NCBI RefSeq assembly: GCF_900116445.1
Contig: NZ_FPBH01000045.1
Coordinates: forward strand, 1 to 62,552
DNA length: 62,552 nucleotides
Source: Paraburkholderia aspalathi
Lineage (GTDB): Bacteria > Pseudomonadota > Gammaproteobacteria > Burkholderiales > Burkholderiaceae
Direction of reading: 5' to 3'
Below, piece by piece: positions 53,791 to 62,474 of the stretch. A program made the translations under genes and the position numbers. Every line of letters starts with the position of its first letter. The stretch's first letter is position 1. The notes below the pieces were generated by a model. It had not been told where the DNA came from, ran no database searches, and saw nothing but the letters and a program-made list of their open reading frames with translations.

Positions 53791-54750
53791 TCAGGCCGCC
53801 ATGCGATGTTCGTAGTACGGTCTATGGCGGTCGTCCAGAAGCGCGTACTGTGCCGCGAGATTGAGTGGATCGGGACTGAGCCACGCGTCAATATGCTCCG
53901 GCTTGATCGGGATGATACAGCGATCATGGCCCGCAGCGGCAATCTCGGGTGGTGGTTCATCGGTGATTGCAGCGAACGAAAGAAGGTCCGGCTCACCAGG
54001 GGCTTGCCAGTGTGACCAAAGGCAGGCGACGAGCATGTCCTGAGCGGGCTGCGGCTTGAACTCCAGGACCACGTTTTCCTCCAGTTCGCCTTCAGCGAGC
54101 TCGCGCCCTTCCAGGCGATGTCGTTTCACGTTTTCATAGAAGGCATTCGCGACGATAAGACCGTGCGAATACCCAAAAAGTCCCTTCCAGAAGCCTTCGA
54201 GGTTGTCAAATCTGGCGTTGTAAGTCCCGGGATATTTCTTGTGGTAGAACGCAGGCTTGCCAGCCGGGCGACAGTGATATCGCATCGGCTTGATGACGCG
54301 CTTGCCGTCTTCCATGATCATCATCGGAGCATAGTTGCCGGGGAAAATTCGCGAGTCGCGGTCTTTCAGTTCGGTGCGCCGGAGATCGTCGAGTCCGCGC
54401 AACGTCGACTCGATCTTGCTGGTTGCGATCCGTTTGCTTTCGGTGGCCGCCTTCGTCGTTTTGCCCTGAAGGGTGCGCTCAGCGTCGGCGAGTCGCGCGC
54501 GCTGTTTGAACAGTTCCTGTTCCAGCTTTGTTGCCTGCTCGCTGTTGAACCGGTCGATCGCTTCCTTGATCCGACGCTCCTCGTCCGTCTGGGGTGCCGA
54601 GAACGCGGCGTCCATCGCCTTCGGAATCCTGACATTGCTGCCCTTGGCGCGTTCCCAGTACAGCTGCGCGAACTCCCGGATGCTCATGTGCGCGCCAAAC
54701 ATCCTGACGTACTTGCGATAGTCCGCCTGGATCTGGGCTGAGTAGCACAT
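53791..54750 (-). CDS. SRAP domain protein (YedK/HMCES-like, long form)
   Basis: Residue 2 is Cys (MCYSAQIQADYRKYV), the residue that links covalently to abasic sites in single-stranded DNA after removal of Met1. Other family marks are IFPGNYAPMM, VANAFYENV with the catalytic Glu, and AAGHDRCIIPIKPEHIDAWL with the His. At 319 residues it is longer than E. coli YedK (about 222), mainly because of a charged helical insert (about 65-140). The start ATG 54750 has GGGAGAG upstream. It lies 46 bases behind dnaE2 on the same strand, so it is probably part of the SOS mutasome operon. Confidence 0.92.
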   Translation of the reverse strand: MCYSAQIQADYRKYVRMFGAHMSIREFAQLYWERAKGSNVRIPKAMDAAFSAPQTDEERRIKEAIDRFNSEQATKLEQELFKQRARLADAERTLQGKTTKAATESKRIATSKIESTLRGLDDLRRTELKDRDSRIFPGNYAPMMIMEDGKRVIKPMRYHCRPAGKPAFYHKKYPGTYNARFDNLEGFWKGLFGYSHGLIVANAFYENVKRHRLEGRELAEGELEENVVLEFKPQPAQDMLVACLWSHWQAPGEPDLLSFAAITDEPPPEIAAAGHDRCIIPIKPEHIDAWLSPDPLNLAAQYALLDDRHRPYYEHRMAA

Positions 54751-54796
54751 GGTTGCTCTCCCTGAACAAAGGTGCGTCAATATGGTACGCCGGTTC

Positions 54797-57700
54797 CTAA
54801 TGGAAGTTTCGCGTCGACGTGACGAGCGTGCCGAGCAGGTGTGACATGTCTACCAGCCGCTGTGCAACCAGGTGTCGTACTTCCCCCTGGCATTGCCACG
54901 TCCCATAGACGGCGAGCAGTGACGCCCCCAGCGCTTCCTGTCGCTGTTTTTCAAGGAGACTTGGCCACACGATCACGTTCACGTTGCCGGTCTCGTCCTC
55001 GAGCGTCACGAACATCACACCCTTGGCGGTGCCCGGACGCTGACGCACCGTGACGAGCCCACAGCCACGGGCGAGTCGCCCATCGCGATAGGTGCGAAGC
55101 GTCGACGCCGGCATCAGCCTGTTCGCGAGTAGTTGTGGCCTGAGCAGCTCAAGCGGGTGCCGGCCTAGCGTCAGACCCACTGAGCGGTAATCAGCAACGA
55201 TGTCGTTTGCCTCGGTTGGCGCACCGAGAGCGGGTGTCTCGTCCTGAACGGCTGCTGTCGCGAGCATGTCCTTGTCTGGTACCGCTGCAACGGATTGCCA
55301 CAGCGCTTCACGGCGATTGCCGGCGAGGGAGGCGAGCGCATTGGCATCGGCCAGCACATGAAGATCCTTGCGATCCAGTTGCGCGCGGCGGGCAAGGTCG
55401 TTGACGCTTTCAAAGGGCCGAACCGCGCGCGCGTTTTCGATGCGTTCCGCAGCGCCGTCTTTCATGCCTCGCAGTAGCGACATACCGAGCCGGACGGCTG
55501 GTCTTCCGGCGCCTGGCAGACTTACCAGTGCCGAGTCCCAGCTACTGATTGTCACGTCAACGGGCAGAACCTTGACACCGTGGCGTTGTGCGTCCTGCAC
55601 GAGCTGCGACGGCGAGTAGAAACCCATCGGCTGTGAATTCAGCATGGCCGCCAGAAACGCCTCCGGCTCGTGGCACTTCAACCAGCTGCTTGCGTACACA
55701 AGCAACGCAAAACTGGCCGCATGACTTTCCGGAAAGCCGTATTCACCAAAGCCCTTGATCTGTTCGAAGATGGATTCGGCGAAGGCGAGGGTATAGCCGC
55801 GCTCCTGCATGCCATGAACGATTCGATCGTAATATTTTTCCAGCCCGCCTTTACGTTTCCAGGCGGCCATCGCGCGACGCAGCTGGTCGGCTTCGCCGGC
55901 GGTAAATCCGGCCGCCAGAATCGCCACCTGCATGACCTGCTCCTGAAAGATCGGAACGCCGAGGGTTCGACCGAGTGCAGTTTTCAGCGCGTCGCTCGGA
56001 TACGAGACCGGCTCGAATCCCTGGCGTCGCTGCAGGTAGGGATGCACGGCGCCGCCCTGAATCGGACCTGGGCGGACGATCGCCACCTCGATCACGAGGT
56101 CATAGAAAGTCCGGGGCTGCATCCGCGGCAGCATGCTCATCTGGGCCCGGGATTCGATCTGGAAAACACCGACCGTATCTGCAGCCGAAATCATCTCGTA
56201 GGTCTGCGGGTCTTCCGCAGGTATGTCCTGCATTTCGAAACGCTCGCCGCGCTGCTCCGACACAATATCAAGCGCGCGCCGGATGGCCGAGAGCATGCCG
56301 AGTGCAAGGACGTCGATTTTCAGCAGGCCGAGCGCCTCGAGGTCGTCCTTGTCCCACTCGATGACAGACCTGTCCTCCATTGCAGCATTCTCGACAGGCA
56401 CCAGACGTGTCAGCTTGCCGCGACTGATGACAAAACCACCCGAGTGCTGGGAGAGATGGCGCGGGAAGCCAAGCAATTGCGATGCGAGCTTCGCCCACGC
56501 CTGAATCAGCGGCTTTTCCGGATCGAGGCCGGATTCCCTGAATCGCGCAAGCAGATCCTGACTCGTATCAAACCAGTGATGCGACTTTGCGACGACGTCA
56601 ACGATCTGGGGATCAACGCCAAGCGCCTTCCCCGTTTCGCGCAGCGCACCGCGCGGTCGATAGGTTGAGACCGCCGCCGCAATTGCTGCGCGGTCGCGGC
56701 CGTACTTGCGATAGATGTACTGGATGACTTCTTCGCGGCGCTGATGTTCAAAGTCGACATCGATATCCGGCGGCTCGCCACGCTCCTTCGAGATGAAGCG
56801 CTCAAAAAGCATGTTGCCGCGAGCCGGGTCCACCTCGGTTACGCCGAGGCAATAGCAGACGGCAGAGTTAGCCGCGGAGCCGCGCCCCTGGCAGAGGATG
56901 CTCTGGCTACGTGCAAAGCGCACGATGTCGTACACCGTGAGGAAGTAAGGTTCGTACTGGAGGTCCGCTATCAGTTCAAGCTCATGCTCGATCTGTTCCT
57001 GCACCTTGTGCGGAATACCTGACGGAAAGCGTCGTTGTGCGCCAATGTACGTTTCCTGCCGCAGATAGGCGGCAGGGGTGAATCCGGCTGGCACAAGTTC
57101 GTCCGGATACTCGTAGCGCAGTTCATCGAGCGAAAAAGTGCAGCGGCTTGCAATATCGACGGTTGCGGCAAGTGCGTCGTCGGGGTACAGGTTAGCGAGC
57201 CGCAGTCTGGAACGCAGGTGCTGCTCGGCGTTCTGTGTCAGGTCATAGCCGCACTCATGCACCGGCCTGCGAACGCGGATCGCGGTCATGGTGTCCTGCA
57301 GCGGCTTTCGCGAGCGCACATGCATGACGACGTTCCCCAGCGCGACAACCGGGACGTCCTGATTCCGCGCGACAAACTCAACCGAACCCCGATGGATGTC
57401 ATCCATCGCACGCTGGTGCAGCACAAGACCCACCCAGACGCGGCCCGTGAACGTGTCATCGAGCCATTCGACCTGTGCCGCTAGCACGTCTTCCTTCGCC
57501 GGAAAATCCGGTACGAGAATGGCCAGGCAGTCGGGTAGGCCGCGCAGGTGCCGGTTTTCCCTGTCGGGCCGCGACAGGTCCTGCGGCGTCAGGCGGTATT
57601 CGCCCTTCGGAGCGCGTGTACGGGCCAGCGTAATCAGCTCGGACAGGTTGCCGTATCCCTCGCGGTTTCTGGCGAGGAGAATCAGCCCGAACGCGGGTGA

Positions 57701-57946
57701 TCCGTCAGCGTTCACCAGACGGAAGTAGGATCCCACGATAAACGGCAGCTTTGCCTGCTTCGCTGCAACGTGTGCGCGCACGACGCCAGCCAGCGAGCAC
57801 TCGTCGGTGACGGCCAGCGCTGAATAGCCCAGTTGCTCCGCGCGCTCAGCCAGTTCTTCCGCATGGGAGGCACCGTGCAGAAAAGTGAAGTTGGAAAAGC
57901 AGAACAGCTCGGCATACGCCGGCAGGGTGGAAAAGGTGGCGTCCAT
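54797..57946 (-). CDS. dnaE2: Error-prone DNA polymerase III alpha subunit DnaE2
   Basis: The 1049-residue protein has an N-terminal PHP domain (FSNFTFLHGASHAEELAERA, LAVTDECSLAGVVRAH) and a polymerase core (SILCQGRGSAANSAVCYCLG with PPDIDVDFEH, the catalytic Asp pair). The rest includes the tau-binding and OB-fold region (GVMFVTLEDETGNVNVIVWP). Its length is that of DnaE2 rather than replicative DnaE. It carries out translesion synthesis together with ImuA and ImuB and is SOS-induced. It starts six bases after imuB. Confidence 0.97.
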   Translation of the reverse strand: MDATFSTLPAYAELFCFSNFTFLHGASHAEELAERAEQLGYSALAVTDECSLAGVVRAHVAAKQAKLPFIVGSYFRLVNADGSPAFGLILLARNREGYGNLSELITLARTRAPKGEYRLTPQDLSRPDRENRHLRGLPDCLAILVPDFPAKEDVLAAQVEWLDDTFTGRVWVGLVLHQRAMDDIHRGSVEFVARNQDVPVVALGNVVMHVRSRKPLQDTMTAIRVRRPVHECGYDLTQNAEQHLRSRLRLANLYPDDALAATVDIASRCTFSLDELRYEYPDELVPAGFTPAAYLRQETYIGAQRRFPSGIPHKVQEQIEHELELIADLQYEPYFLTVYDIVRFARSQSILCQGRGSAANSAVCYCLGVTEVDPARGNMLFERFISKERGEPPDIDVDFEHQRREEVIQYIYRKYGRDRAAIAAAVSTYRPRGALRETGKALGVDPQIVDVVAKSHHWFDTSQDLLARFRESGLDPEKPLIQAWAKLASQLLGFPRHLSQHSGGFVISRGKLTRLVPVENAAMEDRSVIEWDKDDLEALGLLKIDVLALGMLSAIRRALDIVSEQRGERFEMQDIPAEDPQTYEMISAADTVGVFQIESRAQMSMLPRMQPRTFYDLVIEVAIVRPGPIQGGAVHPYLQRRQGFEPVSYPSDALKTALGRTLGVPIFQEQVMQVAILAAGFTAGEADQLRRAMAAWKRKGGLEKYYDRIVHGMQERGYTLAFAESIFEQIKGFGEYGFPESHAASFALLVYASSWLKCHEPEAFLAAMLNSQPMGFYSPSQLVQDAQRHGVKVLPVDVTISSWDSALVSLPGAGRPAVRLGMSLLRGMKDGAAERIENARAVRPFESVNDLARRAQLDRKDLHVLADANALASLAGNRREALWQSVAAVPDKDMLATAAVQDETPALGAPTEANDIVADYRSVGLTLGRHPLELLRPQLLANRLMPASTLRTYRDGRLARGCGLVTVRQRPGTAKGVMFVTLEDETGNVNVIVWPSLLEKQRQEALGASLLAVYGTWQCQGEVRHLVAQRLVDMSHLLGTLVTSTRNFH

Positions 57947-57952
57947 GGCGTG

Positions 57953-59422
57953 TCATCCGAACAGGCCATGCAGGAACCACCGCTGGTCTTCTTCCGCGTC
58001 GCGACTACTGACTCGCTCGCGGTATATCCAGAAGCAGCTCTGGTCTTCGCCCTGGGCGACGAAATAATCGCGCGTCACCAGTTCGCCATCAAACCACCCG
58101 GCCTCGATGCGTTCGCCTGGCGACACCATGCGCAGAGGTGAACCGTAAAACGGCCGGTGTTTGCGCATGAGCAGACGCACCGGTTTTGCCAGAAGCCATG
58201 TGGGTCGTGGCAGTCCTTCAGGCAGCACGGTGCTTTTCGACGCACTTGCGACAGGCACCCATCGATTGGCAACCTCAGGTCGGTAATCTGCGGTTGGCGC
58301 TGGCCGGAGTACGTTTTCTTCGCCGAGTCGAGCAACCAGCAATTCGACAAGACGGGTGTGGTCTTCGGCTGTGCCGCCGGGTTCCGGAAATAGCGTGTCC
58401 GACGCCGGCACTGCAGATTGCACATTGGACGCATCGAGCCGTAACGCAATGACCGGTGCAGTCAGCTCGATCCGTCCAAGGCGCTCCTTGAGGAGGCGCA
58501 TCAGATGGTCCTCACGCCACGTTGGCTCGCCAAGCGCAATCTCGATCGGGGTCGGCTCAATTGCCTGCCGTCCGCGCTCGTGCTCCAGCAGGAGGGTCGC
58601 GCCTGTGAGGGCCAGCTGTTTTGCGCACAGCCAGCCACATAGCTGGACGACGAGACGATGCGCGCCAAAGAGCGCTGCTTCCGCATGCTCGATGCGGTCG
58701 GGCATTTCAATGCGAGCGGAGAATGTCGGGGGCAGTTCCAGCCAGTCAAAGAGTTCGGGCGCCGTGCCAAAGGACCGGTCCAGCGAATCAAGGAGGTGTT
58801 CGCCGCAACGGCGCTGCAGACCAGCACGCGGCAACCGTCGTACATCGGCGATCGTTTCGCAACCCAGTCCCGCGAACCAGTCAGCGAACGGTCGAACCTC
58901 CGGCACCGACAGCAATGGCAATGCGGATAGTTGCCGCTCAAGCGAGTCGACCTTGAGTACGCGTCGGTTCCGGTGCTTCGCGAGCAACCATGCACCTTGA
59001 CCAGTCGGTGCAGCGCTTATCCGTGCGGTCAGTCCGATTGCTTCGAGTATCGCTTTTGCCTGACGGCACACCGCAAGCAGACCGCCGAACAGACGCAGGC
59101 TCGCACCGATGTCGACCACCACGACAGCCTCGTCGAGCATGGCGACATCTGGCGAGAATTTCATGAGCGCGATCGCCACTTCCCGCTGCGCTCCATATTC
59201 ACGGCCCGGCTCGCGTTCGTACATCTCCACTTCCGGCGTGAGCGTTAGCACACCGCCGCGTTTCATGCCAACCCGCACGCCCGCAGACCTGGCTATCCCG
59301 TCTGCGATGAGCACCTTGTCCCTGTCCAGGACCACGCAGCCATGTGCGGGCTCAGGCAGCCACTTTGGTCGGAAGACCTCGAGTTGCAACCGGGGCAAGT
59401 GGACGGCGAGAAATACGCGCAT
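57953..59422 (-). CDS. imuB: Mutasome protein ImuB (catalytically dead Y-family polymerase)
   Basis: The protein has 489 residues from ATG 59422 (MRVFLAVHLPRLQLEVFRPK). The first catalytic Asp of DinB-type polymerases is absent from the N-terminal strand, as is usual in ImuB, so it acts as an adaptor. Y-family palm and finger features remain (VDIGASLRLFGG, GAWLLAKHRN, LPRAGLQRRCGEHLLDSL), and the C-terminus is extended. It links DnaE2 and ImuA to the sliding clamp. It overlaps imuA by 71 bases. Confidence 0.93.
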   Translation of the reverse strand: MRVFLAVHLPRLQLEVFRPKWLPEPAHGCVVLDRDKVLIADGIARSAGVRVGMKRGGVLTLTPEVEMYEREPGREYGAQREVAIALMKFSPDVAMLDEAVVVVDIGASLRLFGGLLAVCRQAKAILEAIGLTARISAAPTGQGAWLLAKHRNRRVLKVDSLERQLSALPLLSVPEVRPFADWFAGLGCETIADVRRLPRAGLQRRCGEHLLDSLDRSFGTAPELFDWLELPPTFSARIEMPDRIEHAEAALFGAHRLVVQLCGWLCAKQLALTGATLLLEHERGRQAIEPTPIEIALGEPTWREDHLMRLLKERLGRIELTAPVIALRLDASNVQSAVPASDTLFPEPGGTAEDHTRLVELLVARLGEENVLRPAPTADYRPEVANRWVPVASASKSTVLPEGLPRPTWLLAKPVRLLMRKHRPFYGSPLRMVSPGERIEAGWFDGELVTRDYFVAQGEDQSCFWIYRERVSSRDAEEDQRWFLHGLFG

Positions 59423-60059
59423 GGTGCGAAAACAGGACAGGGGTTGGTTGAAGTGGGATGGACAGAGGTTCCGCGCGTGCTGGACCTCGTCGCTTCGCAA
59501 TATCGACGGTCAGACCGTCGCGTTCTGGCCTGAGCGCCAGTCGTAAAACGGCAGGGGACGCATCCTGCGCGGCCGCCAGGGGACGAACCATGAAAAAAAG
59601 CGTCTCCGAAGACTGCGCGGCCAAATGTAGCCGCCGCAGTGAGGCCGTCTGGACGTACTGCGTCCAGAACAGCAACGCGCCGCAACTTCCGGCACGCAGA
59701 ATCTGCTCGGCGGACCACAATGCGTCGGCCGTCTTTGCGGCGCGAATCTGCAGCAGCTGTTCCGGAGAAAGACCGATGTACTCGAGACCGAGGCCGTTCG
59801 GAACATGCGGCGGCTGAACCATCGCAACTGGCCGTTTGCCCAGTGTGCTGAGCGCAGGGCGAAGCAACCGCATCTCTCCCACGCCGGCCTGCTGGACCAG
59901 CAGGTCGATGAGCGCGCCGATCGGCCATCCGCCGCCGGGCAGCTCTGCTGAAAGCGCCGCGTAGCCGGTATCGACCGTCCTGCCACGACCGCGCGTAAGC
60001 TGCGCCGCCCGCCACAAGGACGGGTGAATTGCTTCCGGAGTGGGGGACGGGACAGTCAT
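59352..60059 (-). CDS. imuA: Mutasome protein ImuA (SulA/RecA-like)
   Basis: The 235-residue protein shows the ImuA pattern: HPSLWRAAQLTRGRGRTVDT, GGGWPIGALIDLLVQQAGVG, LGLEYIGLSPEQLLQIRAAK, GALLFWTQYVQTASLRRLHL. ImuA is a RecA-like accessory factor of DnaE2-dependent mutagenesis. ATG 60059 (MTVPSPTPEAI) was chosen; ATG 60071 is an alternative. It is the first gene of the operon, with a LexA box 17 bases upstream. Confidence 0.9.
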   Translation of the reverse strand: MTVPSPTPEAIHPSLWRAAQLTRGRGRTVDTGYAALSAELPGGGWPIGALIDLLVQQAGVGEMRLLRPALSTLGKRPVAMVQPPHVPNGLGLEYIGLSPEQLLQIRAAKTADALWSAEQILRAGSCGALLFWTQYVQTASLRRLHLAAQSSETLFFMVRPLAAAQDASPAVLRLALRPERDGLTVDIAKRRGPARAEPLSIPLQPTPVLFSHHARISRRPLAPVATRGLPTKVAA

Positions 60060-60075
60060 TGAATTGCGCAAATAC

Positions 60076-60091
60076 CTGTATGGATGTACAG
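60076..60091. promoter_or_regulatory. LexA (SOS) box
   Basis: CTGT-N8-ACAG at 60076-60091 is the canonical LexA operator. It lies 17 bases before imuA on the left and 56 bases before the divergent gene at 60147, so LexA could repress both transcripts. Confidence 0.88.
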
Positions 60092-60146
60092 TATCCTACA
60101 CCGAAATTCGTAGCGGCGAACAGGTACTTTTTTGGGGAGAAGCTCC

Positions 60147-60461
60147 ATGGATATGCGCGTTCGCAAACCGGTCAGCCATCCGATGCCAGAAATTGCGGCG
60201 TTTGTCGCCGACATGAAATCTGCGTTTGGCGAGCATGAAATCGATGAAGCCATTCGTCGCGGACGAGCCGGGGAGCCGACGTTCTTTGCGTGCGAAAATG
60301 GCCGCTCGGTGGGTACCGCTAGTCCGGTGGAAACGGATGTCTGGCTTGTTGACGGTGCCGTGCGCGACCGCCACTACTGTGACGGCTGCGACGGGTCGTG
60401 CGTCGGAAGGGAGGTATCCTGCAGCGACAGATTGAATCGCATCGCCAAGGAGAAACGATAG
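60147..60461 (+). CDS. Hypothetical protein, first gene of the operon divergent from imuA
   Basis: The 104-residue protein starts MDMRVRKPVSHPMPEIAAFV with GGGGAGA about nine bases upstream. The first half is helical (FVADMKSAFGEHEIDEAIRR). A strand segment FFACENGRSVGTAS and a Cys-rich end follow (RHYCDGCDGSCVGREVSC: five Cys), perhaps for metal binding. Its stop shares a base with the next start. The LexA box lies upstream, so SOS control is likely. The family was not recognised. Confidence 0.62.
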   Translation: MDMRVRKPVSHPMPEIAAFVADMKSAFGEHEIDEAIRRGRAGEPTFFACENGRSVGTASPVETDVWLVDGAVRDRHYCDGCDGSCVGREVSCSDRLNRIAKEKR

Positions 60462-60808
60462 TGAAACTGGTTGGATGCGGGTTGCTTTTACTGGCGCGTA
60501 CTTCGCCCGTGTTTGCAGGTGAGCGCTACATAGAAATCTGGAATCCGCCCGAAACTCGAGGTGGATTGCTTCAGGGAGCGGGCGCGACGAATTCGCTTAC
60601 GCACAAGCGGCGTGTGCCCCATTTGTTAAAAGCACGGGCGCATCGCACGCCGACCACCGCCGCCAGGCTCGCCGTGAAGCAGGGAGCTGCCGGTGCAGGT
60701 ACGCGACGGGTTGCGCCTGACGTCTCGGAAATCCCCCGTCTGATCACGCCCGAGGGAAATGTACTGCGTGTTGACGCTCACGACTCGTATGTTGAGGTTG
60801 TGCGCTGA
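60461..60808 (+). CDS. Hypothetical exported protein
   Basis: The 115-residue protein starts at GTG 60461 with AAGGAG nine bases upstream. The first about 20 residues (VKLVGCGLLLLARTSPVFAG) look like a Sec signal cleaved after VFA. The mature part starts ERYIEIWNPPETRGGLLQGA and is basic and poorly ordered, ending in a compact strand region (PEGNVLRVDAHDSYVEVV). It overlaps genes on both sides by one base. An exported product in an SOS-linked operon is unexpected. Confidence 0.62.
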   Translation: MKLVGCGLLLLARTSPVFAGERYIEIWNPPETRGGLLQGAGATNSLTHKRRVPHLLKARAHRTPTTAARLAVKQGAAGAGTRRVAPDVSEIPRLITPEGNVLRVDAHDSYVEVVR

Positions 60809-61026
60809 TGGAATCGGGAAGCTACAACGGATACCGCATCTTCGGTCACGCCATACTTCAGCAAGAGGACGTCCTTTCACCTGAGCAATACGCAGGCAGC
60901 GGAACCATCACCCGCGACACAAAGATAGTTGAAGCCTCGGGGGTACTCGGTGTTTTTGATACGGAAGAAGAGGCTCAGTTCGCCGGACTTGGTTGGGCAC
61001 GTGCGTGGGTCGATAGCCACGGCTAG
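60808..61026 (+). CDS. Small conserved hypothetical protein (possibly DUF6566-like)
   Basis: The 72-residue protein MESGSYNGYRIFGHAILQQE ends with FDTEEEAQFAGLGWARAWVD. The YNGYRI strand and the Thr-Glu-Glu-Glu-Ala helix recall the product of 15732-16016. It starts on the last base of the preceding stop codon and closes the three-gene operon. The 260 bases after it, up to the arsN2 remnant, show no gene. Confidence 0.65.
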   Translation: MESGSYNGYRIFGHAILQQEDVLSPEQYAGSGTITRDTKIVEASGVLGVFDTEEEAQFAGLGWARAWVDSHG

Positions 61027-61287
61027 TACCTCGCTGGCGTCGGTCCGCGGCAACCTATGCAGGGACGAAATCAGTGCCCCAACATCGGCGACGCGCGTGA
61101 AGCTCGTGCTCAAAAACACAGTGCTCCACTCCCAGCTGCTTCTACTCCACGGCCAGCAGGTCGATGTGCGATCGCTGTTGCCCCCTCTACACTCGATGTC
61201 AAACCGTAGGTCAGCGCGTGCGCTCCTTGAACTGCGGAGAGTTTCTTTCGGGGCCGGTCGTCTCGCAAACCGCATGGCCAACAGACT

Positions 61288-61495
61288 TTACAAGGTCTTC
61301 ATCATGCATACGGCACTCGCCGGACAGAGTTGCGCAAACTGCATACTCGCCTGCGGTCCAGAGGACGCGCGGCCACGATTCACCGCTGCATATGCGGCTT
61401 GCGGGAAAAAATCCGTAATCGTCGTTGTAAGCAACCGCAACTCCGATATGCCGGACGCGCTCGCCAGGTCTTCCGCGTGAGTCAGCAGCGGTGAC
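61288..61495 (-). pseudogene. arsN2: C-terminal remnant of ArsN2-type GNAT acetyltransferase
   Basis: The minus-strand frame reads LTHAEDLASASGISELRLLT, then TTITDFFPQAAYAAVNRG, and a conserved end QFAQLCPASAVCMMKTL. This is the typical last third of ArsN2, an acetyltransferase of arsenic resistance operons. The upstream two thirds, with the first strands and acetyl-CoA loop, are missing, and no other ars gene is near. It is a 5'-truncated relic. Confidence 0.68.
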
Positions 61496-61616
61496 AGACG
61501 TGCCCAGTAGGGCTTGCCAGAGAGGTAAGGGGTTCGTACCATGCCTGCACTCGACCGGTTGTCTGGATGGCGTAGAGAAAATTCGTTGTACGCCAAAAAT
61601 TACAAGGCAGGTGGGC

Positions 61617-62474
61617 ATGTACCGATTCGAAGATTACGACCTCATCATCGACGCGCGCAGCGAACGCGAATACGCCGTGGATCACATCCCTGGCGCAATC
61701 AACCTCCCCGTGGTCAGCAATGACGAATACGCCGAGGTCGGCACCTTGCATCGGACCGACATAATGCGGGCATATCTGATCGGCGTGTCCTATTCGCTGA
61801 AAAACATTTCGCGTCACCTTGACACCGTAATTGCGGGCCGCCCACGTCATGGCAGGGTGCTTGTGTATTGCTTTCGCGGCGGAAAGCGCAGTCGACTTTG
61901 GTTTGATGCTCTCGATACGATCGGCTATAAGGTGGACCGTCTACCTGGTGGCTGGAAGGGCTATCGACGGTGGGTCAACGAGCAACTGACAAAGCTACCG
62001 CGCGAGTTCTCGTATGTGGTCCTGTCAGGCTCGACTGGTTGTGGAAAGACTCGATTGCTCGATCAACTCGAAGCCGTCGGTGCGCAGGTCTTGAACCTGG
62101 AGGCGCTCGCGTCTCACCGGGGCTCGGTTATTGGTGCGATACCTGGTACCCCGCAGCCGACGCAGAAATACTTTGATAGCCTGCTGCAACAAAAGCTTAG
62201 TACTTTCTCACCCGGCCGCACGGTGTGGGTGGAAGCAGAGAGCAAGAAGATTGGCAACGTGCAGTTACCGCAAGCGCTGCTCGAAACGATGCATACGAAG
62301 GGCAAGCCAGTCTGCGTGAATGCGCCGATGGTCCAGCGAGTCATATTGTGGCGAGAGGACTATCACCATTTCGAGCAAGATCCGGACGCCTTCGTATCGA
62401 AACTCGCCTCTCTGCGGAGCCTTATCGGAGGCAAAGAGTTCGAGGTGTGGCAGGAAATGGCCGAGGCCGTGTAA
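61617..62474 (+). CDS. mnmH: tRNA 2-selenouridine synthase MnmH (SelU), C-terminally short
   Basis: The 285-residue protein has a rhodanese domain (LIIDARSEREYAVDHIPGAI) with active-site Cys in VLVYCFRGGKRSR. A P-loop domain follows (LSGSTGCGKTRLLDQLEAVG, LEALASHRGSVIGAIPG, WVEAESKKIGNVQLPQ). MnmH replaces sulphur by selenium, or adds a geranyl group, in the wobble uridine of some tRNAs. The family is usually about 350-370 residues. This one stops at WQEMAEAV and lacks about 70 C-terminal residues. ATG 61617 follows AGGCAGG; an upstream frame to 61491 is not protein-like. Confidence 0.82.
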   Translation: MYRFEDYDLIIDARSEREYAVDHIPGAINLPVVSNDEYAEVGTLHRTDIMRAYLIGVSYSLKNISRHLDTVIAGRPRHGRVLVYCFRGGKRSRLWFDALDTIGYKVDRLPGGWKGYRRWVNEQLTKLPREFSYVVLSGSTGCGKTRLLDQLEAVGAQVLNLEALASHRGSVIGAIPGTPQPTQKYFDSLLQQKLSTFSPGRTVWVEAESKKIGNVQLPQALLETMHTKGKPVCVNAPMVQRVILWREDYHHFEQDPDAFVSKLASLRSLIGGKEFEVWQEMAEAV

